A DNA stretch of 64,000 nucleotides from Nectonema munidae. Lineage: Eukaryota > Nematomorpha > Nectonematoida > Nectonematidae. The position numbers were made by a program, and so were the translations under genes. Each line of letters begins with the position of its first letter. Position 1 is the first letter of the stretch. The notes under the pieces were generated by a model, which was not told the DNA's origin, did not search any database, and saw only the letters and a program-made list of their open reading frames with translations. Location: positions 186,001 through 250,000 of the forward strand of contig JAUIRK010000804.1 in NCBI GenBank assembly GCA_030549495.1, written 5' to 3'. Shown piece after piece: positions 62,601 through 64,000 of the stretch.

Positions 62601-64000
62601 AAATAGATAACAAAGAATGCTCCCAGAAGGAATAACGACCACTACATTGTTATAGTTAGACAAGCAAATTATGCATTCAACTATTAATCCTCTTTTATAA
62701 GACTTTATGCCAACAAACCAAAAATGTTGACTTAATCAGAGTGATATATATATATTATATATGTATATATGAATATTATAAATTATATTGATATAAAACA
62801 AACAAATATAAATTTTATCGAATGGATAGTCTTTCCTACACAGGTGTAAATATGCATTAGACTAATATATGACTTATTATGAATAAGTATAGATTCTATC
62901 AACTCCCACGAGGCTATCAATTTTTGAGAAAGTAATTGACATGTCAGAAATTTGAAATATATCAAGATTTATTATCGCGGCTTTGTTTAAAGTATAATTA
63001 TATGGATGAACCAAGTAAAATGCGATTGTTCATGTAACGTAAATTATATTCACTTGCAAATATTATTTTTAAGACAGTTGGACGATGTGTTCAATCTCAA
63101 TAAAATAAGATAAAAGCAAATGTTTAAAAGTTTTTTTATGAATGAACAAACTTTTTTATATCACTTTAAAATTGAGAATAATCAACAATTTTGCAAAATA
63201 TATAATATAGTACAATTTTATCATAAACTATATAAAATATTTTTTTATTATCTTTAAAAATATTTAAAAATTTTTATAAATTGTGTGATTATAAAACTTA
63301 AATTTTATAAATGTTAGGAAAAAATAATTTATCAATTTAACCGTAATAGCGAAAATTTATTTATTTTTATTATAAAAAATGTGATAATATTTTTACTAGT
63401 ACGCAAATTGACTAGTTAAAACGTATACTAGTTTTTTACTAGGTAAAACGTACAGACTTCATCAAAAAATCAAATTTACATTTGAAATTTAAACATTTTG
63501 CTTGACACAAGCTTTCAAATCAATACTTCTTTCAAAGATATCTGACGCCTCATCGAGTCAAACAGGATCAAATTTTTACAAGTTCACACAAAATTTCTTG
63601 AAAATGCACCTTCCATTTGAAAATATCTTCTCCTATGAATATGGCTTCAAGAGATGCTTTCAGTCAGAACTCTCACATAATGACTTTGTTTCTTATATAA
63701 CCAGCAAACATAAGAAAGCAGAATTTGTTGTACTTGTAAAATAATCAGCACGCTAAATTGTAAACTAAAATGTTAATATAGAGATTTCACAAAAAAAATT
63801 TCAGTACGTTCCTGAAGTGTTTTTTTAGACAGAAAATTAATCTGAACTTTTTACTGATTCATTTCTAACGATTCAACAAATAAATTCTTTAGCACCTAGA
63901 AGAAATGTTCTTCCACAATGGCAGTAGCTTTCTTTTTTTAGAGGAACTTCCTATGATGACCTAATTTTTACACATGTTTTCTGGTAAAACCTAAAACTTT
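59650..64000. other. AT-rich DNA, no recognised gene
   Basis: Probably upstream or 5' intron of the FGF gene. A short CA run is at 62461-62478 and AT runs occur at about 62744-62770. An 80-codon plus-strand frame at 63502-63744 is less AT-biased and could be an exon or transposon piece, but I do not recognise it. No signal-peptide exon for the FGF was identified. Confidence 0.5.

Noticed and set aside
63502-63744. 80-codon plus-strand frame with MHLPFENIFSYEYGFKRCF
   Set aside because: Less AT-biased than its surroundings but no family, splice or transposon signature could be supported, so no product is assigned.

Overview
This is an AT-rich window from an animal nuclear genome. There are spliced genes with GT-AG introns from 62 bp to 24 kb, abundant degraded LINE, hAT and piggyBac relics, and long microsatellites; there are no operons or bacterial signals. 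The main gene encodes a cytoplasmic intermediate filament (IF) protein with a lamin-length coil 1B and a lamin tail domain. Established knowledge places that combination in protostome invertebrates (nematodes, molluscs, annelids and relatives) rather than vertebrates. The phylum cannot be fixed from the window.

Layout: (1) 1-2889, upstream sequence with a possible 5' UTR exon and a tRNA-like SINE. (2) 2902-41442 (+), the IF gene: eight coding exons with phase-compatible junctions, 843 aa. Exon 1 alone encodes a 272-aa glutamate-rich head extension, separated by a 24.1-kb intron from a normal 564-aa IF. Intron 1 holds a decayed LINE with tandem 5' monomers, other LINE pieces, a hAT relic and a perfect ATC array of about 3.83 kb (about 1,276 units). 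Later introns hold further hAT and LINE relics. (3) 41443-52167, intergenic, with several hAT relics (two with intact target-site duplications) and a LINE ORF1 fragment. (4) 52168-59649 (-), a second gene assembled by eye from three small exons: a fibroblast growth factor of FGF8/17/18-like type. Its exons (>=229, 104 and 207 bp) join in phase 1 and phase 0. A dead piggyBac transposase and two related TTAA-flanked MITEs sit in its long intron. (5) 59650-64000, AT-rich sequence with no recognised gene, probably upstream of the FGF gene.

The two genes converge: IF runs rightward and FGF leftward, with about 10.7 kb of transposon-rich sequence between their stop codons. No functional link between them is implied. 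All exon calls come from manual translation, splice-site inspection and remembered family patterns; no search was run.
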